From positions 62,001 to 126,000 of the forward strand of contig NZ_PJMU01000003.1 in NCBI RefSeq assembly GCF_002846395.1: a DNA stretch of 64,000 bases, given 5' to 3'. Position 1 is the stretch's first letter, and every line of letters starts with the position of its first letter. This DNA comes from Pontibacter ramchanderi (lineage in GTDB: Bacteria > Bacteroidota > Bacteroidia > Cytophagales > Hymenobacteraceae). Shown here piece after piece: positions 33,910 through 44,035 of the stretch. The notes beneath the pieces are model-generated. The model searched no databases. It had not been told where the DNA came from and saw only the letters and a program-made list of their open reading frames with translations. The translations under genes were made by a program, and so were the position numbers.

Positions 33910-36249
33910 CTAGGGCTGGTACTTAAAATACACCACCGCCATAGGCGGCAACCGCAACACAAGCGAATAAGCATGCCCATGGAAAGAATCAGGTACAGCC
34001 TGCAGCACCCCATGGTTGTGGAAATTACTACCTCCAAAGTGACTGTCGTCGCTGTTGAACACCTCTACCCAGTTACCTCCGGTAGGTACCCCCAAGCGAT
34101 AATGCTCGTGCACACCCGGCGTGAAGTTGCAGACCACCAATAGCTGGTCCTCTGCCCTGTTGCCTTTGCGCAGGAAACTGATCACGCTGTTGTGCGCATC
34201 GTTAAAGTCGATCCATTCGAAGCCCTGTGGGTCGAAACCTTTGTCATAGAGAGCCGGCTCGTTGCGGTAGAGGCGGTTGAGCGAACGGACCAGTTCCTGC
34301 ACGCCTGCATGGTAGCCGTAAGCCAGCAGGTGCCAATCCAGGCTGCTGTCGTGGTTCCACTCTGTGCTTTGGGCCATTTCGCCGCCCATGAACAAAAGCT
34401 TGGCACCCGGGTGGGCATACATATAGGCATAGAGTGCCCGCAGGTTGGCAAAAGCCTGCCATTCGTCTCCCGGCATCTTCCGGATAAGAGAACCTTTGCC
34501 GTGTACCACCTCATCATGCGAGAGCGGTAGCATGAAACGTTCACTAAAGGCGTAGATGATGCTGAAGGTAATGTCTCCCTGGTGATGCCTGCGGTAAATC
34601 GGATCCTTCGAAAAATAGGTGAGCGTGTCGTGCATCCAGCCCATCATCCATTTCATGTCGAAGCCGAGCCCTCCGTCTGCTACTTTGCCCGTCACCTGCG
34701 GCCAGGCTGTAGATTCCTCTGCAATGGTCAGGGTGTCGGGGAACTGCGTGTGCACAGCTTCATTAAAGTCTTTCAGGAAGGAAATCGCCTCCAGGTTTTC
34801 GCGGCCACCATACTCATTCGGGATCCACTCGTCGTGCTTGCGGCTGTAGTCCAGGTATAGCATGGAGGCTACGGCATCTACCCGCAAGCCATCCACGTGG
34901 TATTTGTCGAGCCAGAAGAGCGCGTTGCTGATCAGGAAAGAGCGTACCTCGTTGCGACCGTAGTTGAAAATGTAGCTGTTCCAGTCGGGGTGGTAGCCTT
35001 TGCGCGGGTCGGCGTGCTCGAACAGGTGCGTACCGTCGAAATAAGCCAGCCCGTGCTCGTCGGATGGAAAGTGCGAGGGTACCCAGTCCATGATCACGCC
35101 AATGCCCTCGCGGTGCAGGGCGTCTATCAGGCACATGAGGTCCTCCGGCGAACCGTAAAGACTAGCCGCAGCAAAATAGCCTGTGATTTGATAACCCCAT
35201 GAGCCGCTGAAAGGATGGAACATCACCGGCATGAATTCCACGTGCGTAAAACCGAGATCTTTGACGTAAGCCGGCAGTTCCTCGGCCAGTTCGCGGTAGG
35301 TCAGCGGACGGTTGTTGTCTTCGGGTTTGCGGCGCCAGGAACCTACGTGCAGTTCGTAAACAGAGTAAGGCTGTGGCTGGCCATTTTTCGCTTTCCGTTG
35401 CTGTAGCCAGCTGTCGTCCTGCCAGGTATGGTGCAGCTCGTGCACCACCGAAGCGGTTTGGGGCGGCTTTTCACGACGCAGGGCAAAGGGGTCGCTCTTC
35501 TCCACATGGTACATGTGGTAGCGCGACCGGATATGATATTTGTACAGCATACCGGCCTGCACATCCGGAATAAAACCCTCCCATATTCCGGAGCCATCTG
35601 CTCTGGCCTGCAACTGGTGGCTTTCGCGGTTCCAGGAGTTGAAATCACCCATCACCGAAACCTGTTCGGCATTCGGAGCCCATACCGCAAAGTAGGCGCC
35701 CTTGGTACCCTGCCGCTCCATCAGGTGTGAGCCAAGTTTTTCGTACAGGTTGAAATGGCGACCTTCGCGGAACAGGTAGATGTCGAACTCGGACAACCGA
35801 CTGATATCGTAGTAGACAGGACCGGTTTGTTCCTGCTGGGGCTGCTCCATGGCAGGTGCGGGAGTGGTCGAAAATGCTACCTCCTGTGCCTGCTGTTGCG
35901 CAACCGACCTGGGCGTTCTCCTCTCCTTCGGCTTGGGTTCACTTTGTCCTGCGGCTGTTTCGGCTGAAGTGAGCTGCGCCGCACGTCCCCGGGTTGGTTT
36001 CACCATCACTTCCTGGGCTGCAGCTCCCGGTTCGGATGTGTCCGTTTTGCGCGGCCTGCCCCTTTTAGCGGGCGACGCAGCAGCTCCGGACTGTACTTCT
36101 ACTGTAGCTATACCTTCGGCCTTTCTGCTTTTTTTACCTCTCCCCTTTTGGTCTGGCACTGCGCCTTCGTTCATGGCTGCGCCGGTTCCGGTTTCCATAC
36201 CTGTCAGTGGGTTCTGCTGTGTGTTCTCCTGTTCCTTTTTCTTAGCCAT
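33910..36249 (-). CDS. glgB: 1,4-alpha-glucan branching enzyme with AT-hook-like N-terminal extension
   Basis: GlgB makes alpha-1,6 branches in glycogen. At 779 residues it is longer than usual (about 630-730). Residues 1-145 are low-complexity and rich in Lys, Arg, Ala, Pro and Gln, with an AT-hook-like KRGRPRK at 62-68. The enzyme proper starts near residue 148, with CBM48 ([21 protein letters not shown]) and then the GH13 core: nucleophile Asp in [14 protein letters not shown], acid Glu in [10 protein letters not shown] and Asp in [14 protein letters not shown]. It is the third gene of the glgE-treS-glgB operon; its ATG overlaps the treS-mak stop by 8 nt. Confidence 0.94.
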   Translation of the reverse strand: MAKKKEQENTQQNPLTGMETGTGAAMNEGAVPDQKGRGKKSRKAEGIATVEVQSGAAASPAKRGRPRKTDTSEPGAAAQEVMVKPTRGRAAQLTSAETAAGQSEPKPKERRTPRSVAQQQAQEVAFSTTPAPAMEQPQQEQTGPVYYDISRLSEFDIYLFREGRHFNLYEKLGSHLMERQGTKGAYFAVWAPNAEQVSVMGDFNSWNRESHQLQARADGSGIWEGFIPDVQAGMLYKYHIRSRYHMYHVEKSDPFALRREKPPQTASVVHELHHTWQDDSWLQQRKAKNGQPQPYSVYELHVGSWRRKPEDNNRPLTYRELAEELPAYVKDLGFTHVEFMPVMFHPFSGSWGYQITGYFAAASLYGSPEDLMCLIDALHREGIGVIMDWVPSHFPSDEHGLAYFDGTHLFEHADPRKGYHPDWNSYIFNYGRNEVRSFLISNALFWLDKYHVDGLRVDAVASMLYLDYSRKHDEWIPNEYGGRENLEAISFLKDFNEAVHTQFPDTLTIAEESTAWPQVTGKVADGGLGFDMKWMMGWMHDTLTYFSKDPIYRRHHQGDITFSIIYAFSERFMLPLSHDEVVHGKGSLIRKMPGDEWQAFANLRALYAYMYAHPGAKLLFMGGEMAQSTEWNHDSSLDWHLLAYGYHAGVQELVRSLNRLYRNEPALYDKGFDPQGFEWIDFNDAHNSVISFLRKGNRAEDQLLVVCNFTPGVHEHYRLGVPTGGNWVEVFNSDDSHFGGSNFHNHGVLQAVPDSFHGHAYSLVLRLPPMAVVYFKYQP

Positions 36250-39200
36250 TCTGATATTTCCTCATGATGTACTTTATGCCTCTGATCGGGATGAGCACCC
36301 AATCCGGACGGTTATTCAGTTCGTAGCCCAACTCGTAAATCGCTTTCTCGAGCAGGAACGTTTCCATCAACACCTGGATGTCCTCTTCGTTGCCTGGTAC
36401 TATACCGGAGCCCTGCGTTTTGTCCAGGTAGCTGTGCATGAAGAAGCCGCTGGCGTAGTGGTACCATTGCTCGGCCCATTGCTCCAGGTAGGCGCTGTCT
36501 TCTTTGCGGAAGCTGTCTTGCTGGAACAGCGCATTGTAGGCCGCGTAATGGAACGAGCGAATCATGCCCGCCACGTCGCGCAGCGGAGAGCGTTTGAGTC
36601 GGCGCTCGCTGAACGAACGGGCAGGCTCACCCTCAAAATCGATGATGATGAAGTCGCGGCCCGTGAAGAGCACCTGCCCCAGGTGGTAGTCGCCGTGGGT
36701 GCGTATTTTCAGGGTGTCTATCTTTCGGCGGAAAATCATCTTGAAGCGCTCGAGTATCTCCTGGCGCATCTGCAGCACTTCCTCAGCCTCGGCCCGCACG
36801 TTGTCCGGCAAGTTGGGCAAGTGCTTTTTCAGACTGTCGAAGTTGCTTCGCACCAATGAGGTGAGCGACGAGTACAGCGAACGCTGGTAGTGCAGCGAGA
36901 ATGCCTCTGGCGCAAAGTCCTTAGATTCGGCCATATCGGCCAGCGCCAGGTGCATTTCGGCGGTGCGCTGCCCCAGCAGTTCGATGCGCTCCACAGATGC
37001 TCCTCCTAACTGTAATTGCATATGCTCCGGCGATTCAGAAAATGGCACTGGTCTGGACAGCGTACCTGTTGTATCGGTCAAAGGCTCGTGGTCTTTGTGG
37101 GTCTGTAGTCGCTCGAAGAAGCGCTTAAGCGAGTCCTCCATGTACACCCAGGCATCGCCCTGGTTTGGCACCAGTTCCTGCAGCATGACAAGCACCATCG
37201 GTGGTTTGCCATCCTCTTCGTGTTCTATCGAGCCCAGGTATAGCGGCACGTTCGGGAAGTCCCTGTCCGTGAGCGCCTGCACAATCTCAACATCGGGGTT
37301 TTTGGTGCGGTCGAGCTTACGGTATACTTTCAGGAAGAACTGGTTGTCGTACAGCACCGACGTATTGCTTTGCTCGGCGCCCAGAATCTTGGACGAAAGC
37401 GCATGCCCCACTTCCTTTATTTTGGAAGCGATGGAACGCGTGCCTGTACCTACCAACTCGGCGCCATCCACCTTTATGCTCTTGCGCTTGGCCATCAGGT
37501 TGAGCAGCAACTGGCGGTAATCCTCCGAGTACACGGCGTCGTAGAGTACTCCCTCTTTGCCGTCCATGGTCACACGGGCAATCACACTGTTCGGCTGACT
37601 GGCTATCAGCTCCTGTTCCTGTTCGCCGCTGGCAAAGGCAACTGGCAACTGGTAGAGTTCGGGCAGTCCCTCGTTGTAGCTCACCTCAATGAACAGCAAG
37701 GATGCGGCAAAGCGACCCGCCGTCATGGGCGTGTTACTCACCACCTGCATGCGCTGTATCGTGCGGGCCTTGCCCCCGAACCAGCGGCGGTTCATCACGT
37801 ACGGCTGCAGCACCTTGTTCTCTAAAGTTTTAAGTGCCCGTGCAGGTATAGCCTGGTTCAGCGGCGGCAACTGCATGGCTGGTTTCTTCATGTCGAGCCC
37901 CTCGCGGCCGCTTACTTCCTGCGGCTGCAGCTCGAACCAATAGTAGCCATGCGCCCCCATCGTGAGCACGTAGTTCTCGTCTTTTATCTGCGGGAATTTG
38001 TTTTTGCTGAACACCTCCACAGGCACATAGGCACGGAACTCTGGCAGGTCCAGTTCCACCGCCTCGGGGAAGCGCGACAGGTTGGCAATCACCAGGATAT
38101 TCTCGTCTTGGTACGAGCGCACAAAAGCCAGCACCTTGGCGTTCGACGGGTTCAGGAAACGGATAGAGCCACGGCCAAAGGCCTTGTAGCGCTTGCGCAT
38201 GTTGATGACGCGGCGCATCCACCAAAGCAGCGAGTTGGCGTTGTGCTGTTGCGTCTCCACGTTCACCGACTCGTACTTGTACTCGGGGTCGATAATCACG
38301 GGCAGGTATAGCTTCTGCGGGTTGGCCGTGGAGAAGCCTGCATTGCGGTTGTCGTTCCACTGCATGGGCGTACGCACGCCGTCGCGGTCACCCAGGTAGT
38401 AGTTGTCGCCCATGCCAATCTCGTCGCCATAGTACACCACAGGTGTGCCTTTCATCGAGAAAAGCAGCACGTTCATGAGCTCTATTTTGGCGCGGTCGTT
38501 GCCCAATAGCGGGGCCAGACGGTGGCGTATACCCAGGTTGATTTTGGCGAGCGGGTCACGCGTGTATACCTTGTACATGTAGTCGCGCTCCTCGTCGGTC
38601 ACCATCTCGAGCGTGAGTTCGTCGTGGTTGCGCAGGAACATGGCCCACTGGCAAGTCTCCGGTATTGCGGGCGTCTGGTCGAAGATGTCGATAATCGGGA
38701 AGCGGTCCTCCATCTTCACCGACATGAACAGGCGCGGCATAATCGGGAAGTGGTAGTTCATGTGGCACTCGTCGCCGTTGCCGAAGTACGAAGCCGAATC
38801 CTCGGGCCACATGTTCGCCTCGGCCAACAGGAGCTTGCCCTCGTATTTCTGGTCCACGTGCGCCCGCAGCTTTTTCAGGAAGTCATGCGTTTCGGGCAGG
38901 TTCTCGCCATTGGTGCCCTCCCGCTCAAACAAATATGGCACGGCATCCAGACGGAAGCCATCCACGCCCAGGTCGAACCAGTAGTCGAGCGTCTTGAACA
39001 CTTCTTGCTGCACATCGGGGTTGTCGAAGTTCAGGTCGGGCTGGTGGTGGAAGAAGCGGTGCCAGTAGTATTGGCCCGCCACGGGGTCCCAGGTCCAGTT
39101 GCTGGGCTCGTAGTCGGTGAAGATGATGCGCACGTCCTTGTACTTAGACGGGTCGTCGGACCACACGTAGTAGTTGCGGTGCTTCGAGCCCTTTTTGGCG

Positions 39201-39574
39201 CGACGCGCCCGCTGGAACCAAGGGTGCTGGTCGGAGCTGTGGTTGATAACGAGCTCGGTGATGACCTTGAGCCCGCGACGGTGCGCCTCTTTCACGAACA
39301 GCTTGAAATCCTGCATGGTGCCATAGCTCGGGTTGATGCTGTAGTAGTCGGCGATGTCGTAGCCGTCGTCCTTGAGCGGCGACGGGTAGAACGGCAGGAG
39401 CCAGATGGCCGTCACGCCCAGCTCTTCGAGGTAGTCGAGCTTTTGCATGAGGCCTTTAAAGTCGCCGATACCATCGCCGTTGCCGTCCATAAAGGCCTTG
39501 ATGTGCAACTCGTAGATGATGGCGTCTTTGTACCAGTGAATGTTGTCGTCGAGAAGGGTGTTGTCCTCTGCCAT
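36242..39574 (-). CDS. treS: Trehalose synthase (TreS) fused to maltokinase
   Basis: The 1110-residue protein joins two steps of the GlgE pathway. The N-terminal GH13 part (about 1-560) interconverts trehalose and maltose: nucleophile in [13 protein letters not shown], acid Glu in [11 protein letters not shown], Asp in [12 protein letters not shown]. From about 570 the maltokinase part begins with [13 protein letters not shown] and later has the kinase-like motifs [12 protein letters not shown] and [11 protein letters not shown]; it phosphorylates maltose to maltose-1-phosphate. TreS-Mak fusions are well known. GlgE is encoded 15 nt upstream and glgB overlaps the stop by 8 nt, so product and consumer genes are directly linked. 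Confidence 0.96.
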   Translation of the reverse strand: MAEDNTLLDDNIHWYKDAIIYELHIKAFMDGNGDGIGDFKGLMQKLDYLEELGVTAIWLLPFYPSPLKDDGYDIADYYSINPSYGTMQDFKLFVKEAHRRGLKVITELVINHSSDQHPWFQRARRAKKGSKHRNYYVWSDDPSKYKDVRIIFTDYEPSNWTWDPVAGQYYWHRFFHHQPDLNFDNPDVQQEVFKTLDYWFDLGVDGFRLDAVPYLFEREGTNGENLPETHDFLKKLRAHVDQKYEGKLLLAEANMWPEDSASYFGNGDECHMNYHFPIMPRLFMSVKMEDRFPIIDIFDQTPAIPETCQWAMFLRNHDELTLEMVTDEERDYMYKVYTRDPLAKINLGIRHRLAPLLGNDRAKIELMNVLLFSMKGTPVVYYGDEIGMGDNYYLGDRDGVRTPMQWNDNRNAGFSTANPQKLYLPVIIDPEYKYESVNVETQQHNANSLLWWMRRVINMRKRYKAFGRGSIRFLNPSNAKVLAFVRSYQDENILVIANLSRFPEAVELDLPEFRAYVPVEVFSKNKFPQIKDENYVLTMGAHGYYWFELQPQEVSGREGLDMKKPAMQLPPLNQAIPARALKTLENKVLQPYVMNRRWFGGKARTIQRMQVVSNTPMTAGRFAASLLFIEVSYNEGLPELYQLPVAFASGEQEQELIASQPNSVIARVTMDGKEGVLYDAVYSEDYRQLLLNLMAKRKSIKVDGAELVGTGTRSIASKIKEVGHALSSKILGAEQSNTSVLYDNQFFLKVYRKLDRTKNPDVEIVQALTDRDFPNVPLYLGSIEHEEDGKPPMVLVMLQELVPNQGDAWVYMEDSLKRFFERLQTHKDHEPLTDTTGTLSRPVPFSESPEHMQLQLGGASVERIELLGQRTAEMHLALADMAESKDFAPEAFSLHYQRSLYSSLTSLVRSNFDSLKKHLPNLPDNVRAEAEEVLQMRQEILERFKMIFRRKIDTLKIRTHGDYHLGQVLFTGRDFIIIDFEGEPARSFSERRLKRSPLRDVAGMIRSFHYAAYNALFQQDSFRKEDSAYLEQWAEQWYHYASGFFMHSYLDKTQGSGIVPGNEEDIQVLMETFLLEKAIYELGYELNNRPDWVLIPIRGIKYIMRKYQNG

Positions 39575-39589
39575 ATATTTTTTTCTGTT

Positions 39590-41611
39590 TTATTCGTGTT
39601 TGCCGTGGTCTTCAGGTAACCAGGTATCGTCCAGGTTGTCGTGGCCCATGCCTGGGGTGGCCGTTTCGATGCGGAATACGTGCACGGGCATTTCGTGCGG
39701 ACGAAGCTCCACGTAGTTCCACTCGCTGTTCCAGGTATACTTGTGCTCGGTCATCAGGTCGTGCACCAGGTATTGCTGCGTGCCATCCATCTTGAGCGCA
39801 TGCAATGGCACCTGCACCCAGCCCGCCTGCGTATTGTGGTAATCCATGTTCACGACCACCAGCATCTTGTTCTGGCGGCTGTCGTCCCACTTGGCGTAGC
39901 ACAGCAACTGCGGGTTGTCGGTGTCGCCAAAGGCGATGTTCCAGGTGGTTTGCAGCGCGGGGTTCACCTGCCGTATTCTGTTTATCTTAGTGATGACCTC
40001 CCGTATTTTGGTAAGCTTGCCCCAGTCCCAGTGGTAGATTTCGTATTTCTCCGAGTCCCAGTACTCCTCCTTGCCCTGCACGGGCGTGTTGATGCCGAAC
40101 TCGTACACAGGCCCGTACAAGCCGTAGTTCGACGAGAGCGTGGCCGCCATCACCACACGGGCGATGTGCGCGGGTTCGCCGCCTGTCTGCAAGTCGTGCG
40201 GCAGAATGTCGGGCGTGTTCGGCCAGAAGTTCGGGCGGTAGAAATCGCGCATCTCGGTCTGGGTGAGTTCGCGCATGTACTCCTTTATCTCAGCGGGGTT
40301 GTTTCGCCACGTGAAGTAGGTATAGGACTGCGTGAAGCCAATCTTGCCGAGCCGCTCCATCACCCGCGGACGGGTAAATGCCTCGGCCAGGAAAATCACC
40401 TGCGGGTATTGTTGGCGCACTTCCCGAATCATCCACTCCCAGAAGCCGAATGTTTTGGTGTGTGGGTTATCGACCCTGAAAATGTACACGCCCTGTTCTA
40501 TCCAGTGCACCACAATGCTCTTGAGCTCGCGCCACAGGTTCTGCCAGTCCTCGGTTTCGAAATTGACAGGCAGCACGTCCTGATATTTCTTGGGTGGGTT
40601 CTCGGCATACTGCACCGTGCCGTCGGGGCGCCACTTAAACCATTGCGGGTGCTCTTTCACGTACGGGTGGTCGGGCGAGCACTGAATGGCAAAGTCCAGC
40701 GCGACCTCGATGCCATGCTCGCGGGCGGCCTGCACAAAATGGCGGAAGTCGTCCAGCGTACCCAATTCGGGAAGTATGGCCTTGTGTCCGCCTGATTCAG
40801 CGCCAATGGCCCAGGGCGAACCTGGCTCTCCTGGCTGCGATGTCACGGAGTTATTCTTGCCTTTGCGGAATGCGTGCCCAATCGGGTGAATAGGGGGCAG
40901 GTATATCGTGTCGAAGCCCATTTCGGCGATGCGAGGCAGTAGGCGCTCACAGTCCTGGAAAGTGCCGTGGCGACCAGCCTCGTGCGCGGCGGAGCGGGGG
41001 AAGAACTCGTACCAGGTGCTGAACAGCGCTTTCTGGCGCTCCACTTCCACGGGCAGAATTTTGTGGTAGGTCGTTACGTTCTTTCGGTCGCAGCAAGCGT
41101 GCATCAGTTCCGACACATCATCGCCCGTCGCCAGGGCAACGGCATCGGCCACGGAGCTAGGTCTGTTCAATTGCTCGGCCCATTTGCGCAGGCGCTTTTG
41201 CTGGCCAGGCTTGGCAGTGGCGGCTGATGCCTCCATGAGTTGTGCGCCAATCTGCAGTTCCACCGTAACATCCTGGTTCGCCTCGAATTTCTTTTTGAGT
41301 CCTTTCTGCCAGGTATAGAAATGGTCCACCCAACCCTGCAGGGTATACTCGAAAGTACCCATGCTGTCGGGTCTGAAGCTTACTTGCCAGCGGTCGTTGC
41401 CCAGAAATTGCATGGGCACTTCGCTCCATTTTTTCTTTTTGGCGTGGCGGTAAAGCAACACGGCCTTTACCTCGTCATGACCGTCTCCGAACACATCCGC
41501 CGTCACCACGACCTCCTCTCCCACGATGCGTTTGATTGGATACTGCCCACAGTTTACCTGCGGCTTCACGTTCTCGATGACAACCCGTTTGGTTCCTTCC
41601 AGTGCTTCCAT
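39590..41611 (-). CDS. glgE: Maltose-1-phosphate maltosyltransferase
   Basis: GlgE (EC 2.4.99.16) adds maltosyl units from maltose-1-phosphate to the non-reducing end of alpha-1,4-glucan. The 673-residue length is typical. An N-terminal beta-domain precedes the GH13 barrel, where GVYIFRVDNPHTKTFGFW holds the nucleophile Asp and VIFLAEAFTRPRVM the acid Glu. Motif IYLPPIHPIGHAFRKGKNN is family-typical. It is the first gene of the minus-strand operon and is divergent from treZ, with a 209-nt shared promoter region. Confidence 0.96.
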   Translation of the reverse strand: MEALEGTKRVVIENVKPQVNCGQYPIKRIVGEEVVVTADVFGDGHDEVKAVLLYRHAKKKKWSEVPMQFLGNDRWQVSFRPDSMGTFEYTLQGWVDHFYTWQKGLKKKFEANQDVTVELQIGAQLMEASAATAKPGQQKRLRKWAEQLNRPSSVADAVALATGDDVSELMHACCDRKNVTTYHKILPVEVERQKALFSTWYEFFPRSAAHEAGRHGTFQDCERLLPRIAEMGFDTIYLPPIHPIGHAFRKGKNNSVTSQPGEPGSPWAIGAESGGHKAILPELGTLDDFRHFVQAAREHGIEVALDFAIQCSPDHPYVKEHPQWFKWRPDGTVQYAENPPKKYQDVLPVNFETEDWQNLWRELKSIVVHWIEQGVYIFRVDNPHTKTFGFWEWMIREVRQQYPQVIFLAEAFTRPRVMERLGKIGFTQSYTYFTWRNNPAEIKEYMRELTQTEMRDFYRPNFWPNTPDILPHDLQTGGEPAHIARVVMAATLSSNYGLYGPVYEFGINTPVQGKEEYWDSEKYEIYHWDWGKLTKIREVITKINRIRQVNPALQTTWNIAFGDTDNPQLLCYAKWDDSRQNKMLVVVNMDYHNTQAGWVQVPLHALKMDGTQQYLVHDLMTEHKYTWNSEWNYVELRPHEMPVHVFRIETATPGMGHDNLDDTWLPEDHGKHE

Positions 41612-41820
41612 GTATGCTTTTTTTCCTGATTTGCTTAAAAGTAGCTAATAGGTACTCCTTGCGCGCGCAATAGGTTTCGGGTGGAGATGGGGTGCTATCC
41701 TGCAGCCTGTGTTAAGTGGCTCATAGCGCAGCTTTGCAAGCTGAAAAGATTGAATTGGCTAAAAAAGAACAACCTAATCCTGCATAAGGCAGTTAAAAAT
41801 CAGGCGAAAACAAACACAAA
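41612..41820. promoter_or_regulatory. Divergent promoter region glgE/treZ
   Basis: The two large units of the trehalose-glucan cluster start from this 209-nt AT-moderate spacer. A GCGCGC run lies at 41661-41667 (TTGCGCGCGCAA, 41659-41670, is a perfect palindrome) and could be a regulator site; individual -7/-33 boxes cannot be assigned with confidence. Confidence 0.4.
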
Positions 41821-43665
41821 ATGAGCATAACACGAGAGATTGGTGCACATTACACCCCCGACAAAGGCACCCTGTTTACCGTATGGGCACCTGCTGCCGC
41901 ACAAGTGGATGTGGTGTTAAAAGATAACGATAAGATAATACCCCTGCAGCGCGAAGCCTTTGGCTACTGGACCGCCCTGAGCGAAGAGACTGCCCCAGGC
42001 ACCCGCTATACCTACCGCATCGACGAAGAGATAGAGCGCCCCGACCCCGCCTCCCAGCACCAGCCCGACGGCGTGCACGAGCCCTCTGACGTGGTGAGTC
42101 ACCACGACTTCAACTGGACCGACAAAAAGTGGAAAGCACTGCCGCTGGAGCAATTCATCATCTACGAACTGCACGTGGGCACTTTCTCCGAAGACGGCAC
42201 CTTTCAAGGCGTAATCGATAAGCTGCCCGAACTGGTGGACTTAGGTATAACAGCCATTGAGTTGATGCCCGTGGCGCAATTTGCTGGCAGTCGCAACTGG
42301 GGTTATGATGGCGTGTATCCCTCGGCGGTGCAGGAAAGCTACGGCGGTCCCGAAGGGCTCAAGAAACTGGTGGACGCCTGCCATGCCACCGGTATAGCTG
42401 TGGTGCTCGATGTAGTGTACAACCACCTCGGTCCTGAGGGCAATTACCTCAACGACTTCGGTCCCTACTTCACCAATAAGTATAATACACCGTGGGGCAA
42501 GGCGCTCAATTTCGATGACGCCCACAGCGACCATGTGCGCAACTTCTTTATCCAAAACGCGCTCATGTGGTTCCGCGACTACCACATCGACGCCCTGCGC
42601 CTCGACGCCGTCCACGCCATTCTCGACACAGGCGCCAAGCACTTTCTGCAGGACCTGCAGGAACAGGTGCACCATCTGGAAAAACAGCTCGGCCATACCT
42701 ATTTGCTTATCGCGGAGAGCGACCTGAATGACGTGCGCCTCATCAACCCGATGGAGAAAGGCGGCTATGGATTGGCAGCACAGTGGAGCGATGATTTTCA
42801 CCATGCCGTACACGCCTTGCTCACAGGCGAAAACTCCGGCTACTACAGCGATTTTGGAAAACTGGAGCAACTGCAAAAGGTGCTGCAGCACGGCTTTGTG
42901 TACGACGGCCTGTACTCCGAGCACCGCAAGCGCACTTTTGGCAGCGATGCCACCGCCAACCCTGCCCGGCAGTTTGTGGTATGCGCCCAGAACCACGACC
43001 AGATAGGCAACCGCATGCTCGGCGAAAGATTGAGCAAACTGGTTTCTTACGATATGCTCAAAGTAGCGGCCGGCCTGGTCTTGCTTTCCCCGTTCACCCC
43101 GATGCTTTATATGGGCGAAGAGTATGGCGAGGAGAACCCGTTCCTGTACTTTGTGAGCCACTCTGACAAAGACCTGGTGGAGGCGGTGCGCAAAGGGCGC
43201 AAAGAAGAGTTCTCGGCTTTTGCCTGGCAGGGCGAAGCACCCGATCCGCAGTCCGAAGACACGTTCCGCCAATCGAAACTGCAGCGCAGCTACGAGCACA
43301 GCGAACCGCACCGCCAACTGCGCGATTTCTATAAGGCGCTCATCAAGCTCCGCAAGTCAGCCCCCGCCCTGGCACGTCCCGACAAAACCCGCCTGCATGT
43401 TTCGGCTGATAGTCCTACCCAGGTGTTGCATATGATCCATTCAGGTGAAAGTCCCTACCTGTATATCTTATTTAACATAAGTAATCAACCACAAAAAGCA
43501 AAAGTGGTAAAAGAAGTCGGTGCGGATTGGAAATTGGTGCTGAGCTCTGACGAGCACCGATATGGCGGCGCAGGTAAGGCTCTAATGCAGGAAATAAATG
43601 CGGGTCAGGAAATAGAGCTACCTGCCGCCTCGGTTACCGTATTTCAAAGCAACATTATATTGTAA
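41821..43665 (+). CDS. treZ: Malto-oligosyltrehalose trehalohydrolase
   Basis: TreZ releases trehalose from malto-oligosyltrehalose made by TreY. The 614-residue protein has an N-terminal CBM48-type domain (GTLFTVWAPAAAQVDVVL), then the GH13 barrel: NWGYDGVYPSAVQESYGG, VVYNHLGPEGNYL, nucleophile in HIDALRLDAVHAILD, acid Glu in LLIAESDLND, Asp in AQNHDQIGNRM. It starts the plus-strand part of the cluster. A 370-nt repeat-bearing spacer separates it from the GH57-treY-malQ genes. Confidence 0.95.
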   Translation: MSITREIGAHYTPDKGTLFTVWAPAAAQVDVVLKDNDKIIPLQREAFGYWTALSEETAPGTRYTYRIDEEIERPDPASQHQPDGVHEPSDVVSHHDFNWTDKKWKALPLEQFIIYELHVGTFSEDGTFQGVIDKLPELVDLGITAIELMPVAQFAGSRNWGYDGVYPSAVQESYGGPEGLKKLVDACHATGIAVVLDVVYNHLGPEGNYLNDFGPYFTNKYNTPWGKALNFDDAHSDHVRNFFIQNALMWFRDYHIDALRLDAVHAILDTGAKHFLQDLQEQVHHLEKQLGHTYLLIAESDLNDVRLINPMEKGGYGLAAQWSDDFHHAVHALLTGENSGYYSDFGKLEQLQKVLQHGFVYDGLYSEHRKRTFGSDATANPARQFVVCAQNHDQIGNRMLGERLSKLVSYDMLKVAAGLVLLSPFTPMLYMGEEYGEENPFLYFVSHSDKDLVEAVRKGRKEEFSAFAWQGEAPDPQSEDTFRQSKLQRSYEHSEPHRQLRDFYKALIKLRKSAPALARPDKTRLHVSADSPTQVLHMIHSGESPYLYILFNISNQPQKAKVVKEVGADWKLVLSSDEHRYGGAGKALMQEINAGQEIELPAASVTVFQSNIIL

Positions 43666-43727
43666 TAGGGTGCAGCTATAGATTTTAAGTGAGGTGTCAG
43701 GGCAGTTGAGCGCTGCCGAAAATTATC

Positions 43728-43787
43728 CCCTTGAGGACAAGTGAGAACAAGAGTTCGAAACTTGCGACCATAGGTCAATAGGGGTAT
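43728..43787 (+). repeat. Dispersed repeat R1 (degenerate copy 1)
   Basis: The core GAGAACAAGAGTTCGAAAC and following TTGCGACCATAGGTC match the better copies at 43842-43912 (inverted) and 55221-55280 with scattered changes. Copies 1 and 2 are inverted relative to each other 55 nt apart, upstream of the GH57 gene. Confidence 0.65.
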
Positions 43788-43841
43788 AAATTAGGGGCTG
43801 AAGCCAATTGTTAGCCGATTTGTAATTCCCTTGAATACGCT

Positions 43842-43912
43842 AACACCCCTCTGAGAGCTACGCTCGCTATCTTCGAACTCGCGTTCTCGATAGCCCTCAA
43901 GCCAAGAGTTGC
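43842..43912 (-). repeat. Dispersed repeat R1 (copy 2, inverted)
   Basis: On the minus strand it reads GAGAACGCGAGTTCGAAGAT then AGCGAGCGTAGCTC, nearly the same as GAGAACGTGAGTTCGAAGAT then TGCGAGCGTAGCTC at 55230-55264. The centre GAGTTCGAA and TCGAACTC are the most conserved part. Confidence 0.75.
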
Positions 43913-43927
43913 GATAAGCTAGCGCCT

Positions 43928-43945
43928 CCGATAAAGTTTTATCGG
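43928..43945. promoter_or_regulatory. Palindrome upstream of the GH57-treY-malQ operon
   Basis: CCGATAAAGTTTTATCGG has perfect 8-bp arms around GT, 91 nt upstream of ATG 44036. It is a candidate operator; it could also be a repeat remnant. Confidence 0.35.
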
Positions 43946-44035
43946 AATCTAGGTATAGCACTTCACCCATAAGTAGCCGAGCACAAGTATACCTAACAGT
44001 TCTATTTCAAACAGTCATTTGCCCAAAGTAAACCC

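Noticed and set aside
33544..34143. 199-codon plus-strand open frame through the repeat region
   Set aside because: It runs through R2, the hexamer repeat and antisense glgB; protein is low-complexity.
38522..39619. 365-codon plus-strand open frame antisense to treS
   Set aside because: Shadow of the TreS-Mak gene; repetitive Val/His/Arg composition typical of antisense frames.
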